From assembly GCA_035493675.1 (NCBI GenBank), contig DATJIA010000312.1, positions 1 to 64,000 on the forward strand: 64,000 nt of DNA, in the 5' to 3' direction. Source of the DNA: JAIOQA01 sp035493675. GTDB lineage: Bacteria; Myxococcota_A; Polyangia; Haliangiales; Haliangiaceae. How positions within the stretch are numbered: the first letter of the stretch is position 1; each line of letters starts with the position of its first letter. The notes under the pieces are model-generated. The model was not told the origin of the DNA, searched no databases, and was given only the letters and a program-made list of their open reading frames with translations. The translations under genes were made by a program, and so were the position numbers. Shown here piece by piece: positions 63,032 to 64,000 of this stretch.

Positions 63032-63661
63032 TCAGTGACAGGCGTCGGCGAACGTCTTCTCGAAGACGGTGACGTCGGGGCCGTCGGTGCGGCGATCGAC
63101 GATCGAGAAGTGCCACGCGCGGGCCTGGTCGCGGATCTCGAGCTCGATCGTCGCGAGCGCGGGGTGCGGCGCGCCCGCGGCGATCGCGCGCTGCCAGAGC
63201 TCGACGATCGTGCAGCGCAGCGGGCCCGGCGGCGCGGGATCGCACGCGCCGTTCTCGACGCGGTGATCGAAGTCGTCGGAGAGGTAGGTGCTCTCGTCGA
63301 CCTGGAGATCGACGTCCTCGTAGACCTCGAGGCAGCCGCGGCCGCCGCCGGCGTGCGGGGCGCCGAGCACCTCCGGCTGATCGCCGCCGATCGCGTGCGG
63401 CGCGTGCAGCTCGATGCGCAGCTCGCCGCCGTGCTCGGTGTGGATGCGGCCGTCTGGATCGACGTAGCTCGCCTCCACCTTCGTGAAGGTCGCGTTCGGA
63501 TCGACCTCGCGCGCGCGATCGTAGACGGTGCCGAGGTACGTGTCGGCGAGGAACGGCTGCTTCGCGCGATGCTCGCAGTACATCGTGAGGCCGACGATCG
63601 CCGCGGTGAGCACGACGCCGCCGCCGACCATCGCGAGCCAACTCTTGTCGCCGTCGTCCAT
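63032..63661 (-). CDS. Membrane-anchored protein of unknown function (209 aa)
   Basis: Polar start (DDGDKSW), one TM helix (LAMVGGGVVLTAAIVGLTMY), then a 175-residue extracytoplasmic domain with several Cys (GRGCLEVYEDV, NGACDPAPPGPLRCTIVELW, FADACH) likely to form disulfides. Strands such as FTKVEASYVDPDGRIHTEHG and ATIELEIRDQARAWHFSIVD suggest a beta fold. No recognised motif. It sits between the GH13 gene (convergent, 12-nt gap) and the outer-membrane gene (divergent, 19 nt between starts), so it may share a promoter zone with the latter. Confidence 0.75.
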   Translation of the reverse strand: MDDGDKSWLAMVGGGVVLTAAIVGLTMYCEHRAKQPFLADTYLGTVYDRAREVDPNATFTKVEASYVDPDGRIHTEHGGELRIELHAPHAIGGDQPEVLGAPHAGGGRGCLEVYEDVDLQVDESTYLSDDFDHRVENGACDPAPPGPLRCTIVELWQRAIAAGAPHPALATIELEIRDQARAWHFSIVDRRTDGPDVTVFEKTFADACH

Positions 63662-63680
63662 GAGCGAGATCGAGCGTACG

Positions 63681-64000
63681 ATGGGTGGAGTCGTGCGGGG
63701 GGTCTTCGTGACTTTCTTGGTCGCGGTCTTCGCGGCGCCCGCGCGCGCGGATCTGCCGCCGCTCGATCCGTCGGGGAGCTACGCGATCGATCTGTACGGC
63801 GGCGCGGCGCTCGGCTCGGCGCGCATCGTCGGGATGGGGGGCGCCGCGGTCGCGAGCGCGGAGGGCTCGGCGGGCACGGTCGCGAACCCGGCGGCGGCGG
63901 CGGTGCGACCGGCGACGTCGACGACGTCGTTCGATTGGGATTGGCACCTCGACGGCCAGTCGGCGGTGTACGCGTCGGATCTCGACAACAACGGGCGCGA
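63681..64000 (+). CDS. Outer-membrane beta-barrel (OmpP1/FadL- or PorV-like) protein, 5' part only
   Basis: Open frame from ATG 63,681 to the right edge (106 codons, no stop); GTG 63,693 is a credible alternative start because TACGAT (63,676-63,681) could be its -10. The N-terminus (RGVFVTFLVAVFAAPARA) is a signal peptide ending before DLPPLDPSG. RIVGMGGAAVASAEG and TVANPAAAAVRPAT match the plug segment (R-x-x-GMGGA...NPA) shared by OmpP1/FadL and PorV-type barrels. Specificity cannot be judged from this fragment. The gene continues outside the window. Confidence 0.75.
   Translation, partial: MGGVVRGVFVTFLVAVFAAPARADLPPLDPSGSYAIDLYGGAALGSARIVGMGGAAVASAEGSAGTVANPAAAAVRPATSTTSFDWDWHLDGQSAVYASDLDNNGR

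Overview
The window (about 70% G+C, dense coding, almost no spacer DNA) looks like a chromosome segment of a myxobacterium-type organism (Myxococcota). The reasons are two very large eukaryotic-like Ser/Thr kinases fused to TPR tails, lipoproteins with Asp/Ala-rich leaders, ASH-domain secreted proteins with a Gly-rich/TM/poly-Arg C-terminus, and extremely Ala/Arg-biased coding. Lineage is inferred from gene style only. No rRNA, tRNA, CRISPR array, IS element or integrase was seen.

Region 1 (1-15,135, all minus strand, entering at the left edge) is one half of a phage-tail-like extracellular contractile injection system (eCIS, Afp/PVC type). In transcription order: tail-terminator (DUF4255/Pvc16-like), sheath 1, a two-domain tube-like protein, a small Cys-pair protein, a DUF6760-type small protein, a longer sheath 2, the canonical gp19-like tube, a 1548-aa Ala/Pro-rich protein, a CIS_tube/Afp7-like protein, a gpD-like spike base, a gpV-like spike, and a second gpV-like protein with a long Ala/Gly-repeat tail that runs off the window. 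Baseplate, PAAR, ATPase and effectors should lie beyond position 1. Stem-loops separate the sheath 1/tube part from its neighbours.

Region 2 (15,383-25,993): a 2Fe-2S thioredoxin-like ferredoxin, two divergent Ser/Thr kinase-TPR receptors, a SprT-like metalloprotease, a lipoprotein, a DUF4265-like protein with a histone-H1-like Lys/Ala/Pro tail, and a GSU2403-type nucleotidyltransferase preceded by GGATAC/GTATCC half-sites. Region 3 (26,034-35,464): aspS, a GNAT acetyltransferase/Kir potassium channel pair, a tandem pair of HtrA-like proteins (one apparently dead), a LuxR-type regulator, an alkyltransferase-like (ATL) repair protein, a MoaD-MoaE fusion, and a small outer-membrane protein plus ASH-domain protein pair.

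Region 4 (35,560-51,995, minus strand) is a complete-looking type II secretion operon, transcribed as NtrC-type regulator > gspC > second gspC-like lipoprotein > gspD-E-F-G-H-I-J-K-L-M-N. Most junctions overlap by 1-4 nt. The prepilin peptidase gspO is not in the window.

Region 5 (52,161-64,000): YaeQ, a small peptidoglycan-binding-like protein, a rhomboid protease, a GNAT enzyme, a UvrD-family helicase, OsmC, an SDR with its TetR-type regulator, a large hybrid-membrane histidine kinase, a trehalose-synthase-like GH13 enzyme, a membrane-anchored unknown, and the start of an outer-membrane porin-like gene.

Three sequence-level features stand out. (i) A two-copy structured repeat (31,988-32,077 and 41,958-42,059) has conserved cores and outer stems that differ in sequence but stay perfectly paired; one copy is translated as the tail of ATL and the other fills the gspH-gspI spacer. 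(ii) -10-like hexamers lie only a few bases before start codons, implying frequent leaderless mRNAs. (iii) The eCIS has unusual low-complexity giants at its spike end.
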